A stretch of DNA of 64,000 nt from Lepidurus packardi (taxonomy: Eukaryota; Arthropoda; Branchiopoda; Notostraca; Triopsidae). Shown here piece after piece: positions 1 to 9,468 of the stretch. The notes beneath the pieces were generated by a model. That model was not told the origin of the DNA and searched no databases. It saw nothing but the letters and a program-made list of their open reading frames with translations. A program made the position numbers and the translations under genes. The first letter of the stretch is position 1, and each line of letters begins with the position of its first letter. The stretch spans positions 310,001 to 374,000 of the forward strand of contig JAKZAN010000054.1 in the NCBI GenBank assembly GCA_023053545.1, given 5' to 3'.

Positions 1-1134
1 GTGGTCCTTATCGTGTGAGGGCTGATAAAAACATGCCTTATCCAAAAATAGAACATCCATCTGACGCAATTGTAAAAGTGACCAGGTCCTGCATTTGTGG
101 TTCTGATCTTCACTTGTATCACGGTCTTGTGCCCGATACTCGAGTGGGGACAACTTTTGGCCATGAATTTACGGGAATTGTGGAGGAAGTAGGCGCAGAT
201 GTTGAAAACATCAAAGTGGGAGATCATGTCATGGTGCCTTTCAATATTGCGTGCGGAAAATGCTCTTTTTGTAAGCAAAAGCTCTACGGAAACTGCCACG
301 AATCGAATACGATGTCTACCGCCGTTGGTGGAATTTTTGGCTATTCGCATACAGCTGGAGGCTATCATGGCGGACAAGCCGAGTATGTCCGTGTGCCTTA
401 TGCCGATGTGGGGCCTACTGTTATTCCGGAAGGAATGGATTTAGGATGATGCTGTTTTGCTAACGGATGTTGTTCCAACTGGCTATCAAGCGGCGGAAAT
501 GGGCGGAATTCAGAAAGGCGACACGGTAGTTGTTTTTGGCGCCGGTCCCATTGGAATAATGGCTGCGAAATGTGCATGGCTATTTGGAGCGGGCAGGGTA
601 ATCGTGATTGATCAAATCGAATACCGCTTGGAATTTGTGCGCAATTACGCCAAATGCGAAGCCTATAATTTTAAGGAAATGGACGATCCAGTGGTGTTTA
701 TAAAGAAACTAACGGATTGGTATGGCGCAGATGTGTGTATTGATGCTGTTGGATGTGAAGCAGCTGGTGACAAGTTACAGTCGCTCGTTGGTACAAAAAT
801 ACCGTTAACCGGAGGTGCAGCAACTGCCTTGCATTGGGCAATAAATTCGGTAAAAAAAGGCGGAATCATATCCATTGTTGGGGTCTACGGACCGCTCGAT
901 ACTTTAATTCCTATTGGAAATGTGCTCAATAAAGGACTAACAATTCGAGCCAACCAAGCCTCAGTAAAACGTTTGCATCCCATTCTAATTGATCATGTCA
1001 TGGCTGGTCGACTCAATCCAAAAGAGCTCATCACGCACCGTATTCCATTAGAAGATGTTGCAGAAGGATATCATATTTTTTCGGCAAAGCTCGACAATTG
1101 TATCAAACCCGTTCTCATTCCAAATGGGGCATAA
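1..1134 (+). pseudogene. Zinc-dependent alcohol dehydrogenase, 5' end outside window, one frameshift
   Basis: Medium-chain zinc alcohol dehydrogenase, which oxidises an alcohol with NAD(P)+ in the cytosol. The reading frame is already open at base 3, so the start lies before the window. Seen: the catalytic-zinc region CGSDLHLYHG and GHEF, the structural-zinc cysteines in CGKCSFCKQKLYGNC, and the Rossmann motif VVVFGAGPIGIMAAK. The frame breaks at about 444-445, where one extra G after the codon for Leu gives a stop at 447-449. The downstream frame continues directly with DDAVLLTDVVPTGYQ, so the two parts join without missing residues. This may be a sequencing indel. The substrate cannot be read from the sequence. 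Confidence 0.85.
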
Positions 1135-1146
1135 TATTTTACTACA

Positions 1147-1686
1147 ATGGAACACACAAATAACAATAGAGCAAACAAAACTATGCGCGAAGACATCATT
1201 GGGTGGGGCATCGATGCCGATCCGCACAACAACCCAACATATCCGATGAAAGATTGGAATGGCGCCGATCATGATCGGTTGCGATACGATCGGCCAAAGC
1301 AGCAAACTGTGGATCGAAATTTATTGAAATCAATAGAGCGCCCAACGCCGTCCGCAGTATTTGGTACAGCACCTGAGCCAACGGGTCTGAGCGGACTAAT
1401 TCGTAAATTTGCGTTTAAATATAGCGAGTCAACTTATATGCATTGGTTTCCGCTCGTTCTTGCAGACCGCATCAACATGATTGAAGGAATTGTTGATGAT
1501 TTGATGCATGGCCATATCCCGAATTTGCCAAAGGAGCTGGGCCTCACTTCCAATACTAAATTCGACAAGAAAAACAATACACAAAATATTATAATCGGTG
1601 TTGCGGTACTCACAGCCATAGTTGTTTTGGTCAAAATGCGCAACAAAAATAAATCAGGAAAAAGTCCATACATACGACCGCTTTAA
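1147..1686 (+). CDS. Conserved hypothetical tail-anchored protein
   Basis: A 179-aa protein starting 13 bases after the alcohol dehydrogenase, so probably cotranscribed with it. The N-terminal half is polar and rich in Asp, Pro and Trp (IIGWGIDADPHNNPTYP). The middle is neutral. A single hydrophobic helix near residues 148-165 (IIIGVAVLTAIVVLV) is followed by a basic tail (KMRNKNKSGK), which fits a C-terminal membrane anchor with most of the chain on one side of the inner membrane. I do not recognise a named domain. The linkage suggests a role around the dehydrogenase, but this is inference. Confidence 0.7.
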   Translation: MEHTNNNRANKTMREDIIGWGIDADPHNNPTYPMKDWNGADHDRLRYDRPKQQTVDRNLLKSIERPTPSAVFGTAPEPTGLSGLIRKFAFKYSESTYMHWFPLVLADRINMIEGIVDDLMHGHIPNLPKELGLTSNTKFDKKNNTQNIIIGVAVLTAIVVLVKMRNKNKSGKSPYIRPL

Positions 1687-1719
1687 AAAAAACGACTTCA
1701 ATCCGAAGTCGTTTTTTTA
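1685..1719 (+). terminator. Rho-independent terminator after the dehydrogenase operon
   Basis: Perfect stem CGACTTC / GAAGTCG with loop AATCC, flanked by an A-run on the left and T7 on the right. It lies directly after the 1147-1686 gene and could work in both directions. Confidence 0.85.
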
Positions 1720-1822
1720 TGAAAATGGCTAGTTTGTATAACAATCCTTAAATATATGTTAGTATTTTTCGCCAGCCATTAATTATTAGGTATATTTAAA
1801 ATCCAAAAAACAACTAATAAAC

Positions 1823-2377
1823 ATGAAGTTCTATATCAAATTCGACGGAATTGCAGCCTGCAAAGTAATAGTGCGTGAGCATCTTGATGCATTAGGAATA
1901 AATTATGAAATGCTTAGTCTAGGTGAAATCATCATCAACAATAAAATTTCCGACGAATTGTTCCAACAACTTCAAGATGACTTAGCTCGGTACAGCATCG
2001 AAATTGTGAGTAACCCCAAGAATCAATTAATTCAGAGAATCAAAGATACAATTGTCGAATTGGTTCATGAAGCAGATATGCCACTAACCACTATTTCTGT
2101 TTATTTAGCGGAAAAACTTAATTTAAGTTACGGTTATATTTCGAATGTGTTTTCTGAATATACCTACAGTTCGATTGAAAATTATTTCATCATCCAGAAA
2201 ATTGAACGCGCAAAAAAGCTTATTATCGAAGAAGAACTAACACTAACCGAAATTTCATACAAACTCAACTACAGTAGCGTTGCCCATTTGTCTGGGCAAT
2301 TCAAAAAAACAACAGGCATCACACCGTCCATGTTTAAGCGAATAATCGAACGCCGCCGAATGGGCGCTAAGGTCTAG
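1823..2377 (+). CDS. AraC-family transcriptional regulator with small N-terminal domain
   Basis: A 184-aa DNA-binding regulator. Residues about 1-65 form a small alpha/beta domain (start MKFYIKFDGIAACKVIVREH), resembling a ferredoxin-like metal-binding or ACT fold but without a CxxC motif. Residues about 85-180 are the AraC double helix-turn-helix: first helix pair around VYLAEKLNLSYGYISNVF, second around LTEISYKLNYSSVAHLSGQF, ending in TGITPSMFK. It is much shorter than classical AraC (about 290 aa). It stands alone between a terminator and the porin gene. Its ligand and targets are unknown; the next gene, a porin, is a possible target. Confidence 0.85.
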   Translation: MKFYIKFDGIAACKVIVREHLDALGINYEMLSLGEIIINNKISDELFQQLQDDLARYSIEIVSNPKNQLIQRIKDTIVELVHEADMPLTTISVYLAEKLNLSYGYISNVFSEYTYSSIENYFIIQKIERAKKLIIEEELTLTEISYKLNYSSVAHLSGQFKKTTGITPSMFKRIIERRRMGAKV

Positions 2378-2570
2378 TTAACAATTTCGAAACCTAGAAA
2401 TAGAAAACATAACGGCTGCGTGACGTTTTCGAAATCTGTTTATCGAAATTTGATGTTGTCTTAATGATGTGTTAATATTAGATCAAGCGAATTATTTCCT
2501 TTTCAAGGTATATTTGCCGCTTCAAAATCGGGTAATTTTGATTATTGCCTAAAAAAAAACACTCATAACA

Positions 2571-3788
2571 ATGACTAGATTTTTCTTTTTTGTATTCGCA
2601 TTAATTTCACTTTCTGCAAGTGCTCAAACAGACTCAATAAAGGCCATAAAGCCAGTTAAGGTAGAAACGCCTGCAAAAAAATGGTATGAAACCTTCTCGA
2701 TTAGAGGTTATGCCCAAGTGCGCTACAACCGACTTTTAGAAACCAATGAAAATTTGGGGTGTGAACAATGTGATAGGTCTTGGGGTAAAGACGGTGGTTT
2801 CTTTTTGAGACGGGGCCGGATTATATTTTCAGGCCAAATTGCTAAAAATGTATATTTCTACATTCAACCAGATTTTGCCAGCGCCGCTTCTACGGAAAGA
2901 CAAAATTATTTGCAATTGCGTGATGCCTACTTTGATATAGGTGTAGATAAAGATAATGAGTTCCGATTCAGAATTGGACAAAGTAAAGTGCCTTATGGTT
3001 TCGAAAACATGCAATCAAGTCAAAATCGTATTCCACTGGATCGAAATGACGCACTAAATAGCGCCGTTGCAAACGAAAGGGATCTTGGTGTTTTCTTTTA
3101 TTGGGCACCGAAAAACAAACGCAAATTATTGGCTAGTTTGGTAAGCGAAGGACTAAAGGGAAGCGGCGATTATGGTATTTTTGCCTTTGGTGCCTATAAC
3201 GGTCAGACAGCAAATACACCTGAGCTCAACAACTCCTCACATTTAGTAAGCAGAATAACATATCCTTTTCAGTACAAAAAGCAAATTTTTGAAGTTGGCG
3301 TGCAAGCTTACAACGGAAGGTATGTGATGCCAAAGGGCAACGTGAGCACAGGCCTAAGTACAGTTGCTGATTTAAACTATAAAGACCAACGCGTTGCAGG
3401 AACATTCGTTTTGTATCCAAAACCATTCGGAATTCAAGCTGAGTATAATGTCGGCGAAGGCCCACAATACAACAAAGAAACGCAGTCGATTGAAGTGAAG
3501 CCGTTAACGGGTGGCTACGTAATTTTCAGCTATTTCACTAAATTGGATTCGCAAATCTTAATTCCTTTCGTCCGATACCAATATTATGATGGTGGAAAAA
3601 AACACGAAAAAGACGCTAGAAGTTACAATGTAAGAGATCTTGAGGTGGGCGCGGAATGGCAGGTAAACAAGAATTTCGAATTGGTTGTAAACTATACCAT
3701 ATCTAAAAGAAGATACGAAGATTTTATCAAGCAAGACAATTTTCAAAGGGGCAATTTGCTCCGGATTCAAGCGCAAGTAAACTTTTAA
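2571..3788 (+). CDS. Phosphate-selective porin O/P family outer membrane protein
   Basis: A 405-aa outer-membrane porin. An N-terminal signal peptide (MTRFFFFVFALISLSASAQ) is followed by amphipathic strands typical of a 16-stranded barrel. Family features seen: RGYAQVRYNRL near the start, FFLRRGRIIFSGQI, FRFRIGQSKVPYGFEN (the early-barrel motif of OprO/OprP-like proteins) and a C-terminal aromatic (QAQVNF). A Cys pair (GCEQCDRSW) in the first periplasmic or loop region is typical of the Bacteroidota members. Probable role: passage of phosphate or other anions; selectivity is not readable here. Confidence 0.85.
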   Translation: MTRFFFFVFALISLSASAQTDSIKAIKPVKVETPAKKWYETFSIRGYAQVRYNRLLETNENLGCEQCDRSWGKDGGFFLRRGRIIFSGQIAKNVYFYIQPDFASAASTERQNYLQLRDAYFDIGVDKDNEFRFRIGQSKVPYGFENMQSSQNRIPLDRNDALNSAVANERDLGVFFYWAPKNKRKLLASLVSEGLKGSGDYGIFAFGAYNGQTANTPELNNSSHLVSRITYPFQYKKQIFEVGVQAYNGRYVMPKGNVSTGLSTVADLNYKDQRVAGTFVLYPKPFGIQAEYNVGEGPQYNKETQSIEVKPLTGGYVIFSYFTKLDSQILIPFVRYQYYDGGKKHEKDARSYNVRDLEVGAEWQVNKNFELVVNYTISKRRYEDFIKQDNFQRGNLLRIQAQVNF

Positions 3789-3818
3789 GAAGTAAAAGTC
3801 ATAAAGTCAAACGTCCAT

Positions 3819-3874
3819 AAAGTCTTAATGTCTATGAAGTTCGGAATTTAGAACTACTACGACATTAAGACTTT
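3819..3874. repeat. Long-loop inverted repeat with a further related copy
   Basis: A perfect 14-bp inverted repeat (AAAGTCTTAATGTC at 3819-3832, its complement at 3861-3874) with a 28-nt loop. A related word recurs at 3978-3998. The rest of this 281-bp gap (3789-4069) shows no gene. The nearly identical word CATAATGTCTTAAAG occurs in the repeats at 28.4 and 30.3 kb. Confidence 0.6.
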
Positions 3875-4069
3875 AGAACGCAAAGGCTTTACAAGTAATC
3901 TTTCCTATATTTTAGTGCATCAGACTTCGTTGGCTATCACAAATTTGCAAACTGCTCGAAATATCATTACATGATGGACTTAAGACTTTAAGACATTACA
4001 GCAGGGGTAAGTCGGATTTTATTCCGTACTTTTGTTTATGAGATTTATAATTATCTTAAACAAAATAAT

Positions 4070-5374
4070 ATGAAGACGGCTATCGTTTGGTTCAAAACTG
4101 ATTTGCGGTTGACAGATAACGAAACTTTGCTGAAAGCAATTGCGCAAAACGATTCGATTGTGTTTGTTTATTGCTTTGACGAGGCGCATTTTGCAAGGAC
4201 CGCATTTGGGTTTTTAAAGACGGGCAGTTTTCGTGCAAAATTTCTTTTAGAATCGCTACACGACTTGGATTCGCAATTGCGAAAGTTGGGATCTGGGCTG
4301 CTAGTTGTTAAAGGAAAACCGGAAACCGAATTGCCAAAAATTGTTAAGCAATTTGGTGCGCAGAAAGTATATGCAAAACGTGAAGTCGCGTTCGATGAGC
4401 AACAAACAGCGCAGCGCGTGCAGAGTGCGCTCTGGCAATTGTCTTGCGAAATGCAAACATACAGCACGAGCACGCTTTATCATGCCGCAGATCTGCCTTT
4501 TTCAATCAAAGATATCCCCGATGTTTTTACTGTTTTTCGTAAAAAAACCGAAAGTGAAGCCGTCATAAGACCAGCTTTTGAAGCACCTTCAAAGATAGTT
4601 TCGCCCGAAATTCCAAAAATGACATTGCCAACGCTTTCCGAACTTGGTTTGCCCATGCCTGCGGCAGATTCTAGAAGTGTTTTGCAGTTTGAAGGAGGCG
4701 AAACAGCTGCACGCAAGCGGCTAAATTATTATTTTTCAGAAAGTCAGTTATTGTCAACTTACAAGGAAACGCGCAACCAATTGGTGGGCGGCGATTATTC
4801 TTCGAAATTTTCAGCGTGGTTGTCACTGGGCTGCATTTCTCCACGATATATTTACCAACAAATTCAGCAATATGAATCAAAATTCGGTGTCAATGAATCG
4901 ACGTACTGGCTCGTGTTTGAACTCTTGTGGCGTGACTATTTTAGGTTTATGGCTAAAAAATACCACGAAAAAATATTTTTAAGAAACGGCATTCAACGAA
5001 AGCAAGTTTCTGCGATTGTCGATGTCGAAAAATTAGACCAATGGGTGAACGGCAACACGGGAGTTGACTTTATAGATGCTAACATGATCGAGTTGAAGCA
5101 AACTGGTTTTATGAGCAACCGAGGCCGGCAAAACGTGGCAAGCTATTTCTGTAATAATTTGGGTTTGGACTGGCGTTATGGAGCGGCCTATTTTGAACAG
5201 CAATTAATTGATTATGATCCAAGCAGCAATTGGGGCAATTGGGCATATTTGGCTGGAGTGGGCAACGATCCACGTGGAAATAGAGCATTTAATATAGAAA
5301 AACAGGCAGCAGATTACGACAAATCCAAACAGTTTAGAAATTTGTGGCTGACCGCAAACCCAAAAGAACTTTAA
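4070..5374 (+). CDS. Cryptochrome DASH (photolyase family)
   Basis: A 434-aa flavoprotein of the DASH class, which repairs UV lesions in single-stranded or looped DNA and may also sense blue light. The N-terminal antenna Rossmann domain (residues about 1-130) starts IVWFKTDLRLTDNETL, where the family hallmark is usually WFRNDLR. The FAD domain contains YKETRNQLVGGDYSSK, LSLGCISPR, FELLWRDYFRF and the C-terminal TGFMSNRGRQNVASYF and GNWAYLAGVGNDPRG, all diagnostic of DASH. It abuts the next gene with no gap (stop then ATG), so it heads an operon of flavin enzymes. Confidence 0.93.
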   Translation: MKTAIVWFKTDLRLTDNETLLKAIAQNDSIVFVYCFDEAHFARTAFGFLKTGSFRAKFLLESLHDLDSQLRKLGSGLLVVKGKPETELPKIVKQFGAQKVYAKREVAFDEQQTAQRVQSALWQLSCEMQTYSTSTLYHAADLPFSIKDIPDVFTVFRKKTESEAVIRPAFEAPSKIVSPEIPKMTLPTLSELGLPMPAADSRSVLQFEGGETAARKRLNYYFSESQLLSTYKETRNQLVGGDYSSKFSAWLSLGCISPRYIYQQIQQYESKFGVNESTYWLVFELLWRDYFRFMAKKYHEKIFLRNGIQRKQVSAIVDVEKLDQWVNGNTGVDFIDANMIELKQTGFMSNRGRQNVASYFCNNLGLDWRYGAAYFEQQLIDYDPSSNWGNWAYLAGVGNDPRGNRAFNIEKQAADYDKSKQFRNLWLTANPKEL

Positions 5375-6644
5375 ATGAAAGAAGATGTAATTATAATTGG
5401 CGCTGGAATCGCCGGGCTTTCTGCCGGAATTGCTTTAGAAAAAGAAGGCCGAAAAGTCTTGATTTTAGAAGGCAGCGATAGAGTAGGCGGGCGAATTAAA
5501 ACCGATTTAGTGGAAGGCTTCCGTTTGGATCGCGGTTTTCAGGTTCTATTGGACGCTTATCCTGAATGCCAAAAACTGTTGGACTACAAGGCACTAAATT
5601 TGAAGCGCATGTTGCCTGGTGCGGTGGTGCTTTATGACGGCGGCACTTTCGAAGTTTCTGATCCAATAAGGCGTCCAAGTGAATTGTTTAGTACTGTTTT
5701 GTCACCAGTTGGCACTATCAGCGATAAGGTTCGGACGGTGCTTTTAAAGTACAATTTAATGACGACCTCAATTGCTGATATTTTCAGTAAACCAAAAAAA
5801 TCGACACTACAAAGACTGCAAAATTATGGTTTTTCATCCAAGATGATTAAGCGGTTTTATGCCCCTTTTTTCTCTGGAATATTCCTTGAAAATCATCTGG
5901 AAACCAGCTCCAGCATGTTTGATTTTGTGATGAAGATGTTTTCCGAAGGCTCCGCAGCGGTTCCGGCTCTTGGTATGGAAGAAATTCCCAAGCAATTGGC
6001 AGCACGACTAAGCACCGATGCAGTCCGGTTTAATAGTAAAGTTGTCCAAATCGACAACAAGTCTGTGTTATTAGAAACAGGCGTGCGATTGGAAGCCAAT
6101 CAAATATTATTGGCAACGCCACCCAATAATTTGGTGAAGCAATTCATGCCGCAAGCCATTCAGAATGGTAGGCAAGTGACCAACGTTTACTTCGCAGCAG
6201 ATGCCGCCCCGACCAATAAAGCGATCGTAATTTTGAATGCAAGTGAAAAGCGAAAATTGGTTAATAATTTGGTTGTTCTATCTAATGTCTCTGAACATTA
6301 TGCGCCGAAAGGGAAGGTGCTTATTTCGGTTTCGTGCAATGGCATTACAGATAAAACCGATGCAGAATTAGCTACTGACATACAAAACGAGCTGAAACAA
6401 TGGTATGGCGATCAAGTAATTCTTTGGGAAACTGTTGAAGGTTTACCGCATCGAATATGCGTTACCCATTTTGGATCATGTTACAGATGATTTACAGGAA
6501 GGCAGCTACCAAATTGCGGAACATCTGTTCGTTTGCGGCGATTATTTGATGAACGGATCAATCAACGCCGCAATGAAATCGGGCCGATTAGCAGCGGCAG
6601 CGATGCAAAATAAAATCCAAACACCAACAAGTTTTCTTGGATAA
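5375..6644 (+). pseudogene. FAD-dependent amine oxidase-type oxidoreductase, one frameshift
   Basis: Flavin monoamine oxidase/protoporphyrinogen oxidase-like enzyme of about 422 aa when joined. The N-terminal dinucleotide-binding motif is IIIGAGIAGLSAGIALEKEG, followed by the GG-doublet SDRVGGRIKTD and DRGFQVLLDAYPE. The C-terminal FAD motif FVCGDYLMNGSINAAMKSG is in another frame. The break is at GGG 6426-6428: removing one G gives W-K-L-L-K-V-Y-R-I-E-Y-A-L-P, a normal family sequence. This looks like a one-base overcall. It starts exactly after the DASH stop codon and overlaps the second photolyase gene. Substrate unknown; the neighbourhood suggests a light- or flavin-linked role. Confidence 0.85.
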
Positions 6645-8119
6645 AACAGCAATAAATATTGTATGGTTCAAACGCGATTTGCGGCTCATTGACCACGAAC
6701 CATTGTGGCATGCGCAGCAATCGAAGTTGCCAATATTATTGATTTATTGCTTCGAGCCTAGTGTAATGAACCACGACGACTCCGACGTGCGTCATTGGCG
6801 GTTCGTCTACGAATCAATTCAAAATCTTCAAAGTAGTTTGGCCGCTATTCCTGCGCAGGTATATGTTTTTCATCAGGAGGTCGAATGGGTTTTTTCTGAA
6901 ATTACGAAACATTTTGCGATCCATACCGTTTTTTCCCACCAAGAAACGGGCAACAACATGACTTTCAAACGCGATAAGGCCATTCAAAAGTTTTTTGCAA
7001 ATGCCAGTATTTCATGGCAAGAATACCAAACCAATGGGATTGTTCGGCGTTTGCCCAATCGGCAGCGATGGGATGAACTGTGGCAGCGAAAGATGAGTGA
7101 ACCGCCAAAGTCATTTGATCCGAAAGCGGGACAGTTTTTAAATTTAGGCGGCGCGTTATACAACCATTTAAAAGGAACTGAATTACCCAAATTAATCACA
7201 GTTAGAAACAAGAATTTTCAGCAAGGCGGCGAGTATTGGGCTTGGCGTTATCTGGACAGTTTCATCAAGACGCGATACGTTAACTACAGCAGCCACATTT
7301 CAAAACCACAATTAAGCCGCACTGGATGTAGTCGAATTTCACCGTATCTCACTTATGGCAATATCAGTATGCGAATGGTTTATCAATATACAATGCAGCA
7401 TTATGAAACGTGCGCAAACAAGCGAGCGCTGTCTAACTTTGTTTCCAGATTGCATTGGCATTGTCATTTTATTCAGAAATTCGAAACGGAGTGCAGCATG
7501 GAATTTCAAAATGTAAACCGTGCTTTCGATGCTTTGGATAAACCTAGAAATGAAAAATACATTGTGGCGTGGCAGCAAGGAAAAAACGGGCGTTCCAATT
7601 GTGGATGCTTGTATGCGATGTTTGGCGGAAACTGGCTATATAAATTTCAGAATGCGTGCTTTAGTAGTGTCGTTTTTTGTATTCAACCTATGGCAAGATT
7701 GGCGCGAGTTACACTTTTTGGCGCGGCAATTTCTAGATTATGAGCCAGGCATTCATTATCCGCAGTTGCAAATGCAAGCCGGCGTGACGGGAATCAATAC
7801 CATTCGAATCTACAACCCAATAAAAAATTCAGAATCGCATGACGCCGACGGTGTTTTTATCAAAAAATGGCTTCCTGAACTGCGAAATATTCCGCCGCAT
7901 TTGTTGCATGAACCATGGAAATTAAGTTTGATGGATCAGCAATTGTATGGTTGCGAAATTGGCATTGATTATCCGGCACCGATTGTTGATATTGAAGCCA
8001 CAAGAAAATTTGCTAGCGACATCGTCTGGGGTTTCCGGAAACACGATGAGGTTCGCGCTGAAGGCAATCGGATTTTGAAAAAACATGTAAGACCAAAGAA
8101 ACCTAAAAGTAAAAAATAA
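6637..8119 (+). pseudogene. Cryptochrome/deoxyribodipyrimidine photolyase family protein, one frameshift
   Basis: Second photolyase-like flavoprotein, about 493 aa when joined. The antenna domain begins INIVWFKRDLRLIDHEPLW; the FAD domain shows RTGCSRISPYLTYGNIS, then [26 protein letters not shown] and [17 protein letters not shown]. The frame breaks at the A6 run 7581-7586; dropping one A gives [12 protein letters not shown]. The start appears to be TTG at 6637, overlapping the stop of the preceding gene (no in-frame ATG nearby), so translation is probably coupled. It differs from the DASH protein in this cluster and may repair CPD or 6-4 lesions; which one is not clear. Confidence 0.85.
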
Positions 8120-8132
8120 AAAAAGCGAGACT

Positions 8133-8666
8133 TTGAAATTATCGAATTTAATAACCATATTGACGATGTTTATGACAACAAATTTCACCATTTATAAATT
8201 CGATCAACAATCAAACCCATCTGATTGGACAATTGTGGACGATGTGGTCATGGGCGGTAGATCGGCAGGCAATTTTATGGTGAACTCTGAAGGTCATGGC
8301 GTGTTTAGCGGAAATGTATCATTGGAAAATAACGGCGGATTTTCATCTGTTCGGTACCAATTCTCGCCACTGAAAAGTGAAGGTTACACCAAAATTGTAT
8401 TGCGCTTAAAAGGTGATGGAAAAGCCTATCAGTTGCGATTGAAAGACAAAACCGATCGTTATTATTCCTACATCACAACATTTGAAACTTCAGGAAATTG
8501 GGAAACTATTGTCCTAGATTTGAATAAATTTTATCCGTCCTTTCGCGGACAAAAATTGGATTTGCCGAATTTTTCAGGGCAGAATATTGCCGAGGTGGCA
8601 TTTTTGATTGGAAACAAAAAAAAGGAGGACTTTGTGTTGGTTTTAGACCAAATCACATTGCAATAA
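8133..8666 (+). CDS. CIA30 family protein (NADH:ubiquinone oxidoreductase intermediate-associated 30-like)
   Basis: A protein of up to 177 aa with the CIA30 beta-sandwich fold: WTIVDDVVMGGRSAGNF, FSGNVSLENNGGFSSVR, LRLKGDGKAYQLRLK, FYPSFRGQ and IAEVAFLIGNKK. The TTG at 8133 gives a hydrophobic N-terminus (LITILTMFM), while ATG at 8166 gives a cytosolic form. The mitochondrial namesake assists complex I assembly, but bacterial members are functionally open. It is the last gene of the photolyase cluster and converges with the next gene across one base. Confidence 0.82.
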   Translation: MKLSNLITILTMFMTTNFTIYKFDQQSNPSDWTIVDDVVMGGRSAGNFMVNSEGHGVFSGNVSLENNGGFSSVRYQFSPLKSEGYTKIVLRLKGDGKAYQLRLKDKTDRYYSYITTFETSGNWETIVLDLNKFYPSFRGQKLDLPNFSGQNIAEVAFLIGNKKKEDFVLVLDQITLQ

Positions 8667-8667
8667 G

Positions 8668-9102
8668 CTAAATAAAATCTAAGCTTTTTTTGTCGATCAA
8701 GATCCATTTTTTGTCGCTATTGAGTTTGAAAGTTGCGATAAACTCTTTATTCCATTCATTTGGCGAAATAAGTGATAAAAATTCGTGTCCATCGCGCCCT
8801 TTATACATGTGGTAGATTTCGCCTACTACTGGCTCAAATGAAAATTTGGCGTTATAAACCAGTTGATTCCATTTGTATTCGTCGACCAGCTTCTGGTATT
8901 CTGATTTTAACTCATTGAATGACGCTTCGAGCTCTTTGTTGACAGCATGAACACCGCGCATTTTCCAGCTTACCAAGTCGTCAATTTGAATAGCAGGTGC
9001 ACCGACATTTGTACCAAAAGGCAATATTTTGCTGAAATAGCCTCGTTCTTGCGAGTAGACTACGTTGTCTGGCGTTGCTTGTTGATCCTCTACCTTATCC
9101 AT
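8668..9102 (-). CDS. DUF2452 family protein
   Basis: A 144-aa cytosolic protein. Matches my recollection of the Bacteroidota DUF2452 family in TPDNVVYSQERGYFSKILPF, VGAPAIQ, SWKMRGV, a helical stretch (ELKSEYQKLVDEYKWNQLVYNA) and FEPVVGEIYHMY. No catalytic motif is visible. It is oriented against the photolyase cluster and apparently monocistronic. Function unknown. Confidence 0.75.
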   Translation of the reverse strand: MDKVEDQQATPDNVVYSQERGYFSKILPFGTNVGAPAIQIDDLVSWKMRGVHAVNKELEASFNELKSEYQKLVDEYKWNQLVYNAKFSFEPVVGEIYHMYKGRDGHEFLSLISPNEWNKEFIATFKLNSDKKWILIDKKSLDFI

Positions 9103-9468
9103 GATCGTGCTTTAGTTGAATTGACATCAAATTTACGATAATTCGCCACTAGAAATCGCTCAGAAAATCACTTTTCTCTATGCCTGCATTGCTTTTGTGG
9201 AAAAAGGAGGCGCTCTATTTGTATTGGTGTATAAATGTACGAAGCCTGAAGATTTACAATAAAAAATGTACAATAATTCTTATATTTGCAGCTTTATACC
9301 CCAACCGAAAACAGAAATTTATACTTTTCTCTTTTTTATTGTGCTGGTTCTACCTGTGATATTTCCTAAAACTGGATTCACTTTAGTAATATAGAATTAA
9401 ACAGGAAGTAAAATTCCGAATGACCGGATTTATTGACAATGAAACTGGAAAAAAATAAAAAATATGAA
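9103..9468. other. Gene-free 5' region of the TonB receptor
   Basis: About 366 bases between divergent genes. The only clear signal is TATATTTG at 9281-9288, a good -7 box of the Bacteroidota type, pointing toward the receptor and implying a leader of about 170-180 bases. A convincing -33 TTTG at the right distance is not seen. No hairpin of note was found in the leader. Confidence 0.5.
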
